A stretch of 42,790 nucleotides of DNA from an uncultured Clostridiaceae bacterium (GTDB taxonomy: Bacteria > Bacillota > Clostridia > TANB77 > CAG-508), in contig CATXTS010000003.1 of the NCBI GenBank assembly GCA_958402495.1, positions 1 through 42,790 on the forward strand. The letters run 5' to 3'. The notes under the pieces were generated by a model, which saw only the letters and a list, made by a program, of their open reading frames with translations, was not told where the DNA came from and did no database searches. The translations under genes and the position numbers were made by a program. Shown here piece by piece: positions 7,714 through 16,311 of this stretch (the stretch's first letter is position 1; each line of letters opens with the position of its first letter).

Positions 7714-9211
7714 AATTTGATTGATATATTGAAAATCGACTAATTTCCCCTTCTTTTATAAAGTGATTTCTGATATAGTCTGTTACTTTCTTAGATTCTT
7801 GGTAAGTACTATCCTCTTGTGTTAAAATTAAAATTTTAGTGTTTCTTAGTTTTTTTATTTGTTGTATCATACCTTCTTCGCCGCTTTTTCCCATGTTACC
7901 ATAGAAAGGTAAATCCATTTCTCCATTGTTCTTTCCAAGTACATTCATATATAAATTAGCATAATAAGAAATTACTTTTACATCCATACCATTTTTATTT
8001 TGTTCTTCTATATATTGACACATGGTATGGATTTCATCAACTGTCTCTTGTTTTGCTAAAGCACCATAATAAGGGCTATTGACTTCAAAATAATAATCTG
8101 GACTTACGATTTCTTTTACATATAAGATATTATGTGTTAGGCTTAATATTAGAATTCCTATATTTATGCATAATAGCATTGCTTTTTGAATTTTTTTTGC
8201 CTTTCTTCCCTCTAAGATTTCTTGTAAGAACATATTATCTAATAAATATAAAAAGAATATGATAAAGATAATACTTCCGGACATAACATGAGATATATTT
8301 ACTATAGGATATGCTTGCCAAATCATGAAGAAACTAACACTGGCTAATAACCTTATGCGATTTCTGACTGTTTCATTTTTCCATTTTATTTTTTTGTTAT
8401 ATGTTAATATGATAAATAATATATCTATAACTATTTCTACCATTAATGGTAATATATTCCAAAAGTTGTATACTAGATTTTTCTTAGCAAATTCATTTAT
8501 TCCTCCTACAGTATAGTTCAAGAACGCTTCTAAACTACCAATTGCTTGCATATATAAACAAAATATTCCTACTGACATTATAAATGAAAAAATTATGCAT
8601 ATTATATTCTGTATTTTTTTCTTCCAGCTATTAAATTCTATCATTTTAAAGCATAATATCCCTAACAAATAGAAAACACCTATATTTTGTTTAGTCATAA
8701 AAACAAAAAAGATACATATTCCTTGTAACATGTTATATATTAATGTTTTTCTTGATTTTTTGATTTCTAATTGTATACCTATTAGAGAAATAGCTATTGC
8801 TAATACACCATACTCTCCTGTAGCAGTTATTGATAAAATAAAAAGTACAGAAAACATTGTATATATAATAGCATCTTGTTTTTTTATTTCCAATTTGCGA
8901 AAAGTTCTATATAGCATTAAGAATAAGAATATATTAATTATATATCTATTATAAATCCTATATATTAGATAATTACTACCAAAAACTTTAAAAACAAGAC
9001 TTCCTAAATAGAAGAAAAATGGTGTAACAATTACATTTAAATCTTGATATATTTGAAAGCCCTTTGTCATTTTAAATATGTTAGAAAAATTCCATAGTTC
9101 GTCATTTGCATTTAAAGGAACATCAAATAAGTATACGGATACTATAAGCGATATTATCAAAAATACTACTGCATATTCGCTATTCTTTATTTTTTCTATT
9201 ACTTTTTTCAT
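7712..9211 (-). CDS. Polytopic membrane protein, probable GT-C-type glycosyltransferase
   Basis: A 499-residue protein with about 11 hydrophobic helices and a C-terminal soluble domain of about 130 residues (after residue 365). The first extracytoplasmic loop contains NANDELWNF (residues 34-42). An acidic pair just after the first helix is the hallmark of GT-C transferases (PMT/ArnT type), which move sugars from polyprenyl phosphate carriers outside the membrane. The sequence is very hydrophobic and AT-rich, and I recognise no closer family. It ends in a strong terminator, and yqeY lies 13 bp upstream, so it may share the rpsU-yqeY transcript. Alternative: a general membrane protein of polysaccharide assembly. 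Confidence 0.55.
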   Translation of the reverse strand: MKKVIEKIKNSEYAVVFLIISLIVSVYLFDVPLNANDELWNFSNIFKMTKGFQIYQDLNVIVTPFFFYLGSLVFKVFGSNYLIYRIYNRYIINIFLFLMLYRTFRKLEIKKQDAIIYTMFSVLFILSITATGEYGVLAIAISLIGIQLEIKKSRKTLIYNMLQGICIFFVFMTKQNIGVFYLLGILCFKMIEFNSWKKKIQNIICIIFSFIMSVGIFCLYMQAIGSLEAFLNYTVGGINEFAKKNLVYNFWNILPLMVEIVIDILFIILTYNKKIKWKNETVRNRIRLLASVSFFMIWQAYPIVNISHVMSGSIIFIIFFLYLLDNMFLQEILEGRKAKKIQKAMLLCINIGILILSLTHNILYVKEIVSPDYYFEVNSPYYGALAKQETVDEIHTMCQYIEEQNKNGMDVKVISYYANLYMNVLGKNNGEMDLPFYGNMGKSGEEGMIQQIKKLRNTKILILTQEDSTYQESKKVTDYIRNHFIKEGEISRFSIYQSN

Positions 9212-9224
9212 TTTTCACCTATAT

Positions 9225-9665
9225 TTATGCTAATTTTTCTTTGACAATTTCGTTAATTATTTTTCCATCGGCTGCCACTCCTATTTTCTCTTTTGCAGCT
9301 TTCATAACTTTTCCCATGTCTTTCATAGAAATTGCTTGTGTTTCTACAATTACTTCTTCTATCATTTTTTCTATTTCTTCCCTACTTAATGGTCGTGGCA
9401 AATACTCTGCTAAAATAGTAATTTCTTCATGAATTTGATTAATTAAATCCTGTCTTCCACTTTTTTCATAATCTCCTAAAGAATCTTTTCTTTTTTTCGA
9501 TTCTTTTGCTATTATTTCTATAATCTGGTCATCCTCTAATTCTATTTGTTTATCTTTTTCCACCTGTAAAATAGCAGCTCTTACCATTTGAATAACATTC
9601 TTTTTAATGATTTGTTTCTCTCGCATTGCTACTTTCATATCCTCTAATAATCTCTCTTTTAACAT
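9225..9665 (-). CDS. yqeY: GatB/YqeY domain-containing protein
   Basis: A 146-residue YqeY protein: N-terminal helical part (LLEDMKVAMREKQ, then IQMVRAAILQVEKDKQIEL) and C-terminal tail domain (EIEKMIEEVIVETQAISMKD, DMGKVMKAAKEKIGVAADGK) that is shared with the tRNA-binding tail of GatB. Function is unproven in bacteria; a tRNA amidation-related role is usually proposed. Three consecutive ATG codons follow the AGGAGG; the one at 9665 has the best spacing (7 nt). A TTG 24 nt upstream, before the AGGAGG site, is not credible. It lies downstream of rpsU, a conserved neighbourhood in Firmicutes, but a terminator separates them. Confidence 0.88.
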   Translation of the reverse strand: MLKERLLEDMKVAMREKQIIKKNVIQMVRAAILQVEKDKQIELEDDQIIEIIAKESKKRKDSLGDYEKSGRQDLINQIHEEITILAEYLPRPLSREEIEKMIEEVIVETQAISMKDMGKVMKAAKEKIGVAADGKIINEIVKEKLA

Positions 9666-9687
9666 CATCATTCCTCCTTTTAAACTC

Positions 9688-9726
9688 AAAAAGCGCTTTC
9701 CAAAAATCTTTTTCTTTGGAAAACGC
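9688..9726 (-). terminator. Terminator/attenuator between rpsU and yqeY
   Basis: On the minus strand GCGTTTTCCAAA pairs with TTTGGAAAGCGC (12 bp, one G-U pair; plus-strand arms 9715-9726 and 9693-9704) followed by TTTTT. Its position 20 nt before the yqeY ribosome binding site means yqeY depends on read-through, giving S21 in excess over YqeY. Confidence 0.75.
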
Positions 9727-9744
9727 CTATATAATCATGGTATA

Positions 9745-9915
9745 TTAAAATTTTCTTTTTCTTGCAGCCTCTGATTTTTTCTTTCTTTTTACACTTGGTT
9801 TTTCATAATGCTCTCTTTTACGAACCTCTTGCAATACGCCATTTCTTGCACATTGTCTTTTAAATCTTTTTAAGGCATCTTCTATATTACCATTATTTAC
9901 TTTAATTTCTGACAC
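9745..9915 (-). CDS. rpsU: 30S ribosomal protein S21
   Basis: A 56-residue S21 that I read directly: it starts VSEIKVNNGNIEDALKRF and ends KPSVKRKKKSEAARKRKF, the typical Firmicutes C-terminus. S21 binds the small ribosomal subunit near the 3' end of 16S rRNA and helps translation initiation. The start is GTG, fixed by AAGGAGGGG 7 nt upstream. The gene has a consensus promoter, a structured leader, and a terminator directly after it. Too short for a 60-residue cutoff, so easily missed. Confidence 0.95.
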   Translation of the reverse strand: MSEIKVNNGNIEDALKRFKRQCARNGVLQEVRKREHYEKPSVKRKKKSEAARKRKF

Positions 9916-9931
9916 TAATATTCCCCTCCTT

Positions 9932-9967
9932 CCAGTAATACACTTCTACGTGTGGGATATTTACTGG
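9932..9967 (-). promoter_or_regulatory. Stem-loop in the rpsU leader next to the ribosome binding site
   Basis: On the minus strand CCAGTAA pairs with TTACTGG (plus-strand arms 9961-9967 and 9932-9938), and inside it ACAC pairs with GTGT around GTAGAA. The 3' arm ends 2 nt before AAGGAGG. The position would suit translational control or mRNA stabilisation. No known riboswitch class is recognised. Confidence 0.5.
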
Positions 9968-10001
9968 TAGATTTTATTTCATCTTACCTTACATGATACG
10001 T

Positions 10002-10031
10002 ATTATACCTTAAAGTCCTATGTCTTGTCAA
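10002..10031 (-). promoter_or_regulatory. Consensus promoter for rpsU
   Basis: Perfect TTGACA (10031-10026) and perfect TATAAT (10007-10002) on the minus strand with 18-nt spacing, 86 nt upstream of the GTG start. Confidence 0.8.
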
Positions 10032-10112
10032 TACTAGTTTTGCATTTTTGTAAAATTTTGGCTAAATCCCTTTTCCTATTTTTACCATTTATTACAATTT
10101 TAGTGAATATGA

Positions 10113-10141
10113 TTGACTTTTTTTGTAAAAAGTATTATGAT
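10113..10141 (+). promoter_or_regulatory. Promoter for the plus-strand gene at 10183
   Basis: TTGACT (10113-10118), 17-nt spacer, TATGAT (10136-10141); the start codon follows 41 nt later with AAGGAG 7 nt before it. Confidence 0.6.
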
Positions 10142-10182
10142 ATATATGTAACTATTAACATCTTTTAAAAAGGAGAAAAGAA

Positions 10183-10872
10183 ATGAAGCGGAAAACAAAA
10201 AGTGTATTGGGTGCAGTAATTGTTGTTTTTGTGATTGTAATTCTTATATTTGTTTGTCGGAGTTTTCTTAAATCTTCCAAACAAGTACCTGAGATTGCAA
10301 CCGCAACTATGACAGAGTCTACAATCTCATCAGAGGACCCCGGTGGGACAGAAGAATTTGTTCAGTCTTCGGAAGAAACAATTCCTATGGAATCTGAAAC
10401 ACAATCTGAAAGCGAAAGTGAAGTCGAGACATTCTCATCCGTTCCCGAAGTAGAGCCTTCCATTGATTTGTCTACATTATTTGCAGACGACGTATTTCCT
10501 ACAGCATGTTTGGAATATGAGAAGGTTTTTGGAGAAGGCAATTACCTTTCTAAGATGAATGGCATGTCCGCGTCAAGAGGTAATCAGTCTCTTTCCTTCG
10601 TAGGCTTCGGCTTTCCTTTGAAGATGAAGGTAAGATTTATAGGTGTTCCTTCTTATCCTGATTTTTCAGATGAAGAGACCTGTTTTGTATCAATATGTTT
10701 TACTGAAAATATTGATAATCCTGATGAGTCTCAAATTCAGACAGTTCCTCTTGATGGAGAAATTCATGACTTAATTTTCTTACTTGAGGAGGAACCCGAA
10801 TCAACGTATTATCTTCTCCTGAATTTTGGCACTGCTGCACACTATATGGCAGTGGCAAAGCCTACAAACTGA
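10183..10872 (+). CDS. Membrane-anchored extracytoplasmic protein of unknown function, probably acquired
   Basis: A 229-residue protein with a basic N-terminus, one transmembrane helix (about 9-26), a Ser/Thr/Glu/Pro-rich linker (about 35-95), and a globular domain (about 96-229) with mixed beta character that I do not recognise. A cysteine at residue 25 sits at the end of the helix, but there is no clear lipobox. Codon use differs from its neighbours: CCC, GTC and GCG occur, and CGG appears twice (codons 3 and 26), a codon otherwise absent from intact genes here. It stands alone on the plus strand between its own promoter and its own terminator, within a minus-strand region. I infer recent transfer from a less AT-rich relative. 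No mobility gene flanks it. Confidence 0.7.
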   Translation: MKRKTKSVLGAVIVVFVIVILIFVCRSFLKSSKQVPEIATATMTESTISSEDPGGTEEFVQSSEETIPMESETQSESESEVETFSSVPEVEPSIDLSTLFADDVFPTACLEYEKVFGEGNYLSKMNGMSASRGNQSLSFVGFGFPLKMKVRFIGVPSYPDFSDEETCFVSICFTENIDNPDESQIQTVPLDGEIHDLIFLLEEEPESTYYLLLNFGTAAHYMAVAKPTN

Positions 10873-10890
10873 GAACAGATTCTATTCTCA

Positions 10891-10928
10891 CAAAGAACGG
10901 ACACATTGCAAAATGTGTCCGTTCTTTG
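10891..10928 (+). terminator. Strong hairpin terminator after the 10183 gene
   Basis: Perfect 17-bp arms (10891-10907 and 10912-10928) closed by a GCAA tetraloop of the GNRA type, starting 19 nt after the stop codon. It is more GC-rich than most hairpins in the window, in line with the foreign look of the gene. Confidence 0.8.
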
Positions 10929-11063
10929 TTATATTATAACTGTTACCCTTGTATTCTTCTTTAGTACTTACTTTGTTTTTGTACGTTTTGTTCTTAACAC
11001 ACCATCAGTCTCTTTTATTCGTACTGCAACATATAAAAACAAATAGTTTCATTACTCTTTATA

Positions 11064-13043
11064 CTAATCCTTTAAAATTTTTTTCTTAATAAAAATAATT
11101 CCTACTACTATAATTCCAACAGTTGCTATAACAATAGCTGCTATAATATAGTAAATGCCTGCATCACCAAATGGTGGTAAAATTCTTACAATTTCTGCTC
11201 TATCTGTGTCTATTTCTTGAGAGTCTTCAGCAGGATTTTGATTTCCTACTACAGAGTATTCATTCTTTCTACCTACCATGTTGCTTGTTTTTACAATTTC
11301 TACAATGTTTCTATAGGTTAAGTCATCTGTATCGTTCTCTGATGTAATTAATTGTGTTAAGATTAAATTGTCTGATACACTATCTACTGCATTTCTATTT
11401 ACTTTTTCTTTATATAAGCTTGGCACTAGTGCTGTCTTAGCAATATTAGAGTTTGCAGATGTTGTAATAATCGTATTAAATTTCTCTATATTATTCTTTA
11501 ATGCTGTATTAATTAATCCATCACTTAACAACTTATCCGATTTGATAACTTCAAAACTACTATTATCTGCTACATAGAATTGTAAGTTGTTTGCTACATA
11601 ATCAACTAGTTGATTTGCTGTAGTTGTTACAATATTATTTGTGTTAGCAATTTGCCCTGTATAATAGAAACTATCTTCTTTATAGTCTACTTCTCCTACG
11701 TTTGTAACTGTAATTTGATAACTTATCTTAATCGTTGCTCCATGCATTAATTCTTCATCCATACTTAATTGTATTAATCCAAATTTTGAAGCATGTTGTT
11801 GTCTAATGTTAGAAATTGTTCCAAATTTACTTGAATCCATAAAGTTTCCACTGTATCCTGTGTCGTATTTCTTATGGTCTTGCCATAAAACGTTAGATGC
11901 TGTTTGCTTTGCATCAAATAATACAGAGCCGTCTGCTAATGTCAATTTTACATTTGTTACTTGTTTATCAATTGCAAGTTGTGCTTTTGGTCTTTCTTCA
12001 AGTCCTAAATCGACATTATTAATTGAGTAAGAAGTTTGATTGTTATTCTTGTTATCTCCTGTTGATTGTCGGTTATATTCCAACTCAATATCTATTTTTC
12101 CAGTTTCAGCTGTCATCTTTGTACGGTCCATTAATTCACCGATTAAAGATTGGATTTGTGTTTGATTATATTTTGTTCCATTATAACTTGGTTGTTCTCT
12201 ATAAGATGCTAATACTTCAGCTATATGGTTCATGACATTATCATCTGAATAATCAACTACTTGAATTCTTCTTTCTTTCAAATCCTTAGCATCTGATACA
12301 TTAGAAGCCGTGTCTGACCTTCCTATATCATAAGTATAACTTGCATGTGTATTATTTCCATCGTAAGTACCTAATCCTGCTTGGTAGGTTGTTGATTTAT
12401 AATCTTGACCATTGTATGATTTAGCATTTAGTCCTTTTTGTCCATATACATTGCTAATATTCTTTGCTTCATCACTAGAAGATGTATCATTTACTAATAC
12501 TGTTTTAATAGTATCCCCATAAATATATCTTACAATATAATTACCTGGAATAAACGATTTAAATGCATATTTACCTGTGCCAGTTTCTCCAATATTGTAG
12601 TCAGGAACTAGTCCATTGATATTGATAATTGGGGTAGTTGAATTTGCTGTTCCAGAGCCATTTTCAAATGTTCTCCAGATAAATTCTGTGCCATTTTCCA
12701 TTAATTCCACTAGTTGTACAGTAACACCATTAACTGGCGTCTCATTGTTTCTTATACCATCTCCCACAGTTGCTGCACCATTAATCTTATTTCTTTCATC
12801 TTCCCATACCGCTCCATTAATCACTCTGTTTTCTTTATCATCTTTGTATAGAATCAATCTTAAGTTTGGTGCTTTATCTGTATCATCTTCGAATTTCTTG
12901 TAGACTTCTTTTACTTCGTTGTCAGACATGTCTTTCTTAATACCTGTATATTCTACATTACCTGGGTTGGAGTCTCTATCTACTAAACCTGCTGCTAATC
13001 CTCCTACATCACCTACGTTTGCTACTTGTGTTCCGCCTGCATA
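11064..13043 (-). pseudogene. C-terminal part of split SdrD-B-type surface protein
   Basis: This frame continues the protein encoded at 13022-16303 after a frame break near 13041. It reads YAGGTQVANVGDVGGLAAGL, DRDSNPGN, then an SdrD-B-like unit (NGAVWEDERN through SFIPGNYIVRYIYG, within the first 200 residues), a long beta-rich region, and a C-terminal membrane helix followed by KKKILKD. The first ATG of the frame (12929) has no ribosome binding site, so independent translation is unlikely; read literally it is a disconnected gene piece, at least 621 codons from that ATG. The preserved reading frame argues that the break is recent, or that it is an assembly error. No LPxTG motif is present; LPPFGDAG precedes the membrane helix. 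With the upstream part the intact gene would be about 1,750 residues. Confidence 0.75.
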
Positions 13044-16000
13044 TTTTCTTTTCCTACGCCAATTGGTGTAGCTGCTTGGTCAACAGTCTCATCTAAAATC
13101 AACCAGTTATCTTTCTTATTTACTTCAAATGTTAAATATACATAAGCTGTCTGTCCAGATTTTAGATATACACCATCATTTAAGTCTATTTCTCTATCTC
13201 TCCACTTTTGTTCTCCATTTTCGTAGTAGTAAGTTCTTTCTGTTGCTCTAGTTCCTGCTCCTAATCCGGTGATGTATAAATTTTTGTATCCTTGGATATT
13301 AGCTTTTCCACCTGGGTATATAGTTTCATTCTCTTTAAAGATACTACTTCCATCTTGTTTATTAGCATGAATGATTGTTCTAACATCTCCTACTTGTGTA
13401 TAGATAGAAGAACGACTTGGTACGAAAGTATAATCTTCATCAAAGTAATCTACAATCTCATTAACTCTTCCTTGTATACTCATAGATTGGTTTCGTATAG
13501 TTAATTTATAAGTAATAAATACTTTTAATTCATCATCTAAGTCTTTTCCGTATTGTCCTGGATTTTCACCATAATTACCTATTTTGTATGCATAATCTGA
13601 TTTAAATAGTTCTCTAGAATATCTAGTGTCATAGTAAGCATCTGAGATTCTAGCTTCTATATCCCATGTCCTTTCGTATTCATCATCACTTACATTTTCT
13701 CTTTGATTATATTGGTATACATGAGTTTTTCCATTAATCTCTAAGGTTGCTTTTTCTACGTCTTTCTTTAATGCCAAATCTATTTCTTGTCTTGCATTAT
13801 ATCCTTGATTAATATGATCATACATTGGATACAAAGGTGTTACTTCTGCTCCACCTACTAGGTTTTGCATTAAGTCAACTCTTTTAAACTCCCTAGTAAC
13901 TACTTTATCATCCACAACAAATATATTTTCTAATGGGTACAAATCTGGCGTTCCATTATTTCCTGCTAGAGAATCTAATTGACAATCTCTTATAAATTGT
14001 TGCATAGATGTATCTCCACCGCCCGTTGGATTTCCAAAGTCATCAATTGCTCCTGCTGCTTTTAATTCATCTCTAGTATAAGTTTTATTAGTTCCAGCAA
14101 GTCCACTATAGTTTGCTGGTGTAGAGCCTATGGTTGCGAATCTGGCATTTATATCTAATCTTTCACTTCTAGTATCTGTACCATTCGAATTTACTGCCCA
14201 GTCTGCTGACTTTCTAGTAGTTTGTGGACTTGCATAAGTAACTGGTTCATAATATTGGGAATTATACGTAAATTTAATATAATATTGTTTCATTGCATTT
14301 AATCCCTTAAATACATAATTACCGTTTGCATCTGTTTTCGTTGGATTGGCTGAAGACGTTTTTGCTAAACTTCCATCTGCATTATATATAGTTACAGTTA
14401 CATTAGCCATTGGTGTATCACTTGAACTAAATTTAGCATCTCCTACTGTTTCTTTTCCTCCTAAATTATCTACCCATACGGTTCCACCCAAATGGATAGT
14501 TAAATCTATAGGTTGTCCTCCATCAGGTGGTACATTTGGCGGTGTTTCTCCCATTCCTACTATCGCTGTTGCTTCAATTATTTTATACTCTCTTTCTCCC
14601 CCTGATGTCGCTGTTTCTGGCTGCCCTGTTTCTCCAACTTCTTTTTTATCTTTCATTTGGACATATGGTTGATATACTTCTCCAGTTGAATAAGTAAACG
14701 ATGGGTCATAAGTAGTTGTGTCATAATATGTTTTTCCTCCACAACAAGTAAAATGGTCATCATCTCGTCCATGTGTATTATTATCTAGACAATATTGAGT
14801 ATGCCCTGTACGAGTTGTTGTTTCTGTATAATGAACATCCACATGTATTTCCCAAGTTCCATGTGCCATTTCATATTCTCCAGATGTCTCTGTATATCCT
14901 ATATATCTATAAATATTTCCCTCTGATGTAAATCTTTCATAATCTACCTTACAATTTGAAATATATTCAAAATTAATATGTAATTCTGCTTTTGTCGGAT
15001 TGTTTGTTTTTTCTGCTGAAAATACTATAAAAAAGTTTTCTCCACTTTTTGGAAATTGTCTTGGAATGCCATTAGAACCCATAATAACTGAACTATTCGT
15101 TTCACAAACAATTCTAAATTCATCATGATTTTGGTCTACATATAATGGATTTCCTGTGTCTGTTGTTAAATACATAGATTTTATATAAGAAATATCTTCA
15201 TAGTCCGGATAATTCGCTTTAAATGGTCCTACTATATATTCTTTCTTCTCTCTGTTAACAACAATTTGTGCATTTTGCGCATCTATAACACCTTTATATC
15301 CATCTTTTATTTCTTCTATAAATTTTCCATATTCTTCTGCTTTTTGTGCTAATTTTTTTCCATTTTCTGTTAAATGTACTAAATCAGATGGATTTTCTGA
15401 TGTTAAAATCCAATAGGCTGTTTGTAAGTCTTCTGCTGTATATTGATTTGCATATTCTGGATTTCCATATACATTTTCTAATGCTGTTAATGCATAAGCA
15501 GCCTTTGCATTTGTTCCACCTCCAGCTGTAGAATATGTTCCTGTTTCACTTACAGTATACCCATTTTCTGCTCTATCATTGGTTTCCATTACACAAACTT
15601 GTGGACCTAAATTTGGATCCCCATCCCAATCATGATACGTATTCACTGGGTCAATTGGTGCATCCCAATCTTGCGGTTTTTCTTGTCCTGCTAACTGTGC
15701 CATCACTTTTTGCATCGTACTTCTTGCTGCACCTTCTATAACTCCTCGCATTGTTTCTTCGAAACCACCTCCTCCGCCTGATGGACTGGTTACTATAAGT
15801 GTAAATGCTGTTTCATTTTTATCAAATTTGCCTATCAAAAAGTCCTTAACATATGCACTAACTCTTAAATTATCTTTTCCTGCGTATTGTTGTTTATAAA
15901 AGTCTACTGCACTGACCTTATATCCTTCCATTTGCTGGTTATAAGTAGTTCCTACTTCTGCATAGTAAATTTTAGGGTCAAATTTACCATTTCTTAAAAT

Positions 16001-16303
16001 AGTTCCCTGCTTTGCACAATATACATTACCACCAGTAAATACTGCATTCCATGATTTTGTTAGAATATCCCATCTTTCTTCTGGTAAACTAACTGTTCTT
16101 TCTTGTATATAAATCTGTGGCATTAATCCTGTTGTTGGATTTTTTCCTCCAAAAGAGGGCATTCCTCCATGCGAACCATTCCACTTTTGCATGGCTTGTA
16201 CATGATTACCTGTAAATATACTAATTGCTAGAAAAAGAATGATAAATCCTATTGTCTTTAATATCATCTTCCATCTACTTTTATTTATATCCAATCTTTT
16301 CAC
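13022..16303 (-). CDS. Large secreted surface protein, N-terminal part, with probable thioester and SdrD-B-like domains
   Basis: 1,093 residues. A signal peptide (hydrophobic 14-31, cleavage probably after HVQA, residue 37) is followed by a region with VYCAKQG (Cys96) and LQTAYWIL (Gln294). This Cys/Gln pair and its sequence setting resemble thioester domains of Gram-positive adhesins, which bind host or matrix amines covalently; that is inference. A Cys-rich patch lies near 515-525, an SdrD-B/Cna-B-like unit at about 605-700 (GGTVWVDNLGG to GLNAMKQYYIKF), then a long beta-rich stalk. The frame ends early at a TAG (13022) after GKENMQAEHK, while homologous sequence continues one frame over. 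Start: GTG at 16303, with GAGGG placed too close; a TTG at 16294 has better spacing. The gene lies 8 bp after the 1,692-residue gene, so one operon. Confidence 0.78.
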   Translation of the reverse strand: MKRLDINKSRWKMILKTIGFIILFLAISIFTGNHVQAMQKWNGSHGGMPSFGGKNPTTGLMPQIYIQERTVSLPEERWDILTKSWNAVFTGGNVYCAKQGTILRNGKFDPKIYYAEVGTTYNQQMEGYKVSAVDFYKQQYAGKDNLRVSAYVKDFLIGKFDKNETAFTLIVTSPSGGGGGFEETMRGVIEGAARSTMQKVMAQLAGQEKPQDWDAPIDPVNTYHDWDGDPNLGPQVCVMETNDRAENGYTVSETGTYSTAGGGTNAKAAYALTALENVYGNPEYANQYTAEDLQTAYWILTSENPSDLVHLTENGKKLAQKAEEYGKFIEEIKDGYKGVIDAQNAQIVVNREKKEYIVGPFKANYPDYEDISYIKSMYLTTDTGNPLYVDQNHDEFRIVCETNSSVIMGSNGIPRQFPKSGENFFIVFSAEKTNNPTKAELHINFEYISNCKVDYERFTSEGNIYRYIGYTETSGEYEMAHGTWEIHVDVHYTETTTRTGHTQYCLDNNTHGRDDDHFTCCGGKTYYDTTTYDPSFTYSTGEVYQPYVQMKDKKEVGETGQPETATSGGEREYKIIEATAIVGMGETPPNVPPDGGQPIDLTIHLGGTVWVDNLGGKETVGDAKFSSSDTPMANVTVTIYNADGSLAKTSSANPTKTDANGNYVFKGLNAMKQYYIKFTYNSQYYEPVTYASPQTTRKSADWAVNSNGTDTRSERLDINARFATIGSTPANYSGLAGTNKTYTRDELKAAGAIDDFGNPTGGGDTSMQQFIRDCQLDSLAGNNGTPDLYPLENIFVVDDKVVTREFKRVDLMQNLVGGAEVTPLYPMYDHINQGYNARQEIDLALKKDVEKATLEINGKTHVYQYNQRENVSDDEYERTWDIEARISDAYYDTRYSRELFKSDYAYKIGNYGENPGQYGKDLDDELKVFITYKLTIRNQSMSIQGRVNEIVDYFDEDYTFVPSRSSIYTQVGDVRTIIHANKQDGSSIFKENETIYPGGKANIQGYKNLYITGLGAGTRATERTYYYENGEQKWRDREIDLNDGVYLKSGQTAYVYLTFEVNKKDNWLILDETVDQAATPIGVGKENMQAEHK

Positions 16304-16311
16304 CCTCTTTC

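Noticed and set aside
9665..9689. Earlier TTG start for yqeY at 9689
   Set aside because: It lies upstream of the AGGAGG site itself and within the terminator tail; the ATG at 9665 has proper spacing.
9745..9915. Possible frameshift in the A-rich end of rpsU
   Set aside because: Careful recount of the six-base homopolymer gives an uninterrupted frame with the canonical C-terminus.
12930..13021. A true intergenic gap between two independent surface-protein genes
   Set aside because: The gap is coding in the downstream frame (VGDVGGLAAGLVDRDSNPGN) and the downstream ATG has no ribosome binding site, so it is one split gene.
13030..13060. Programmed -1 frameshift joining the two surface-protein pieces
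   Set aside because: No X-XXY-YYZ slippery heptamer in the right phase, and a conserved segment seems to be missing at the junction, which points to a deletion.
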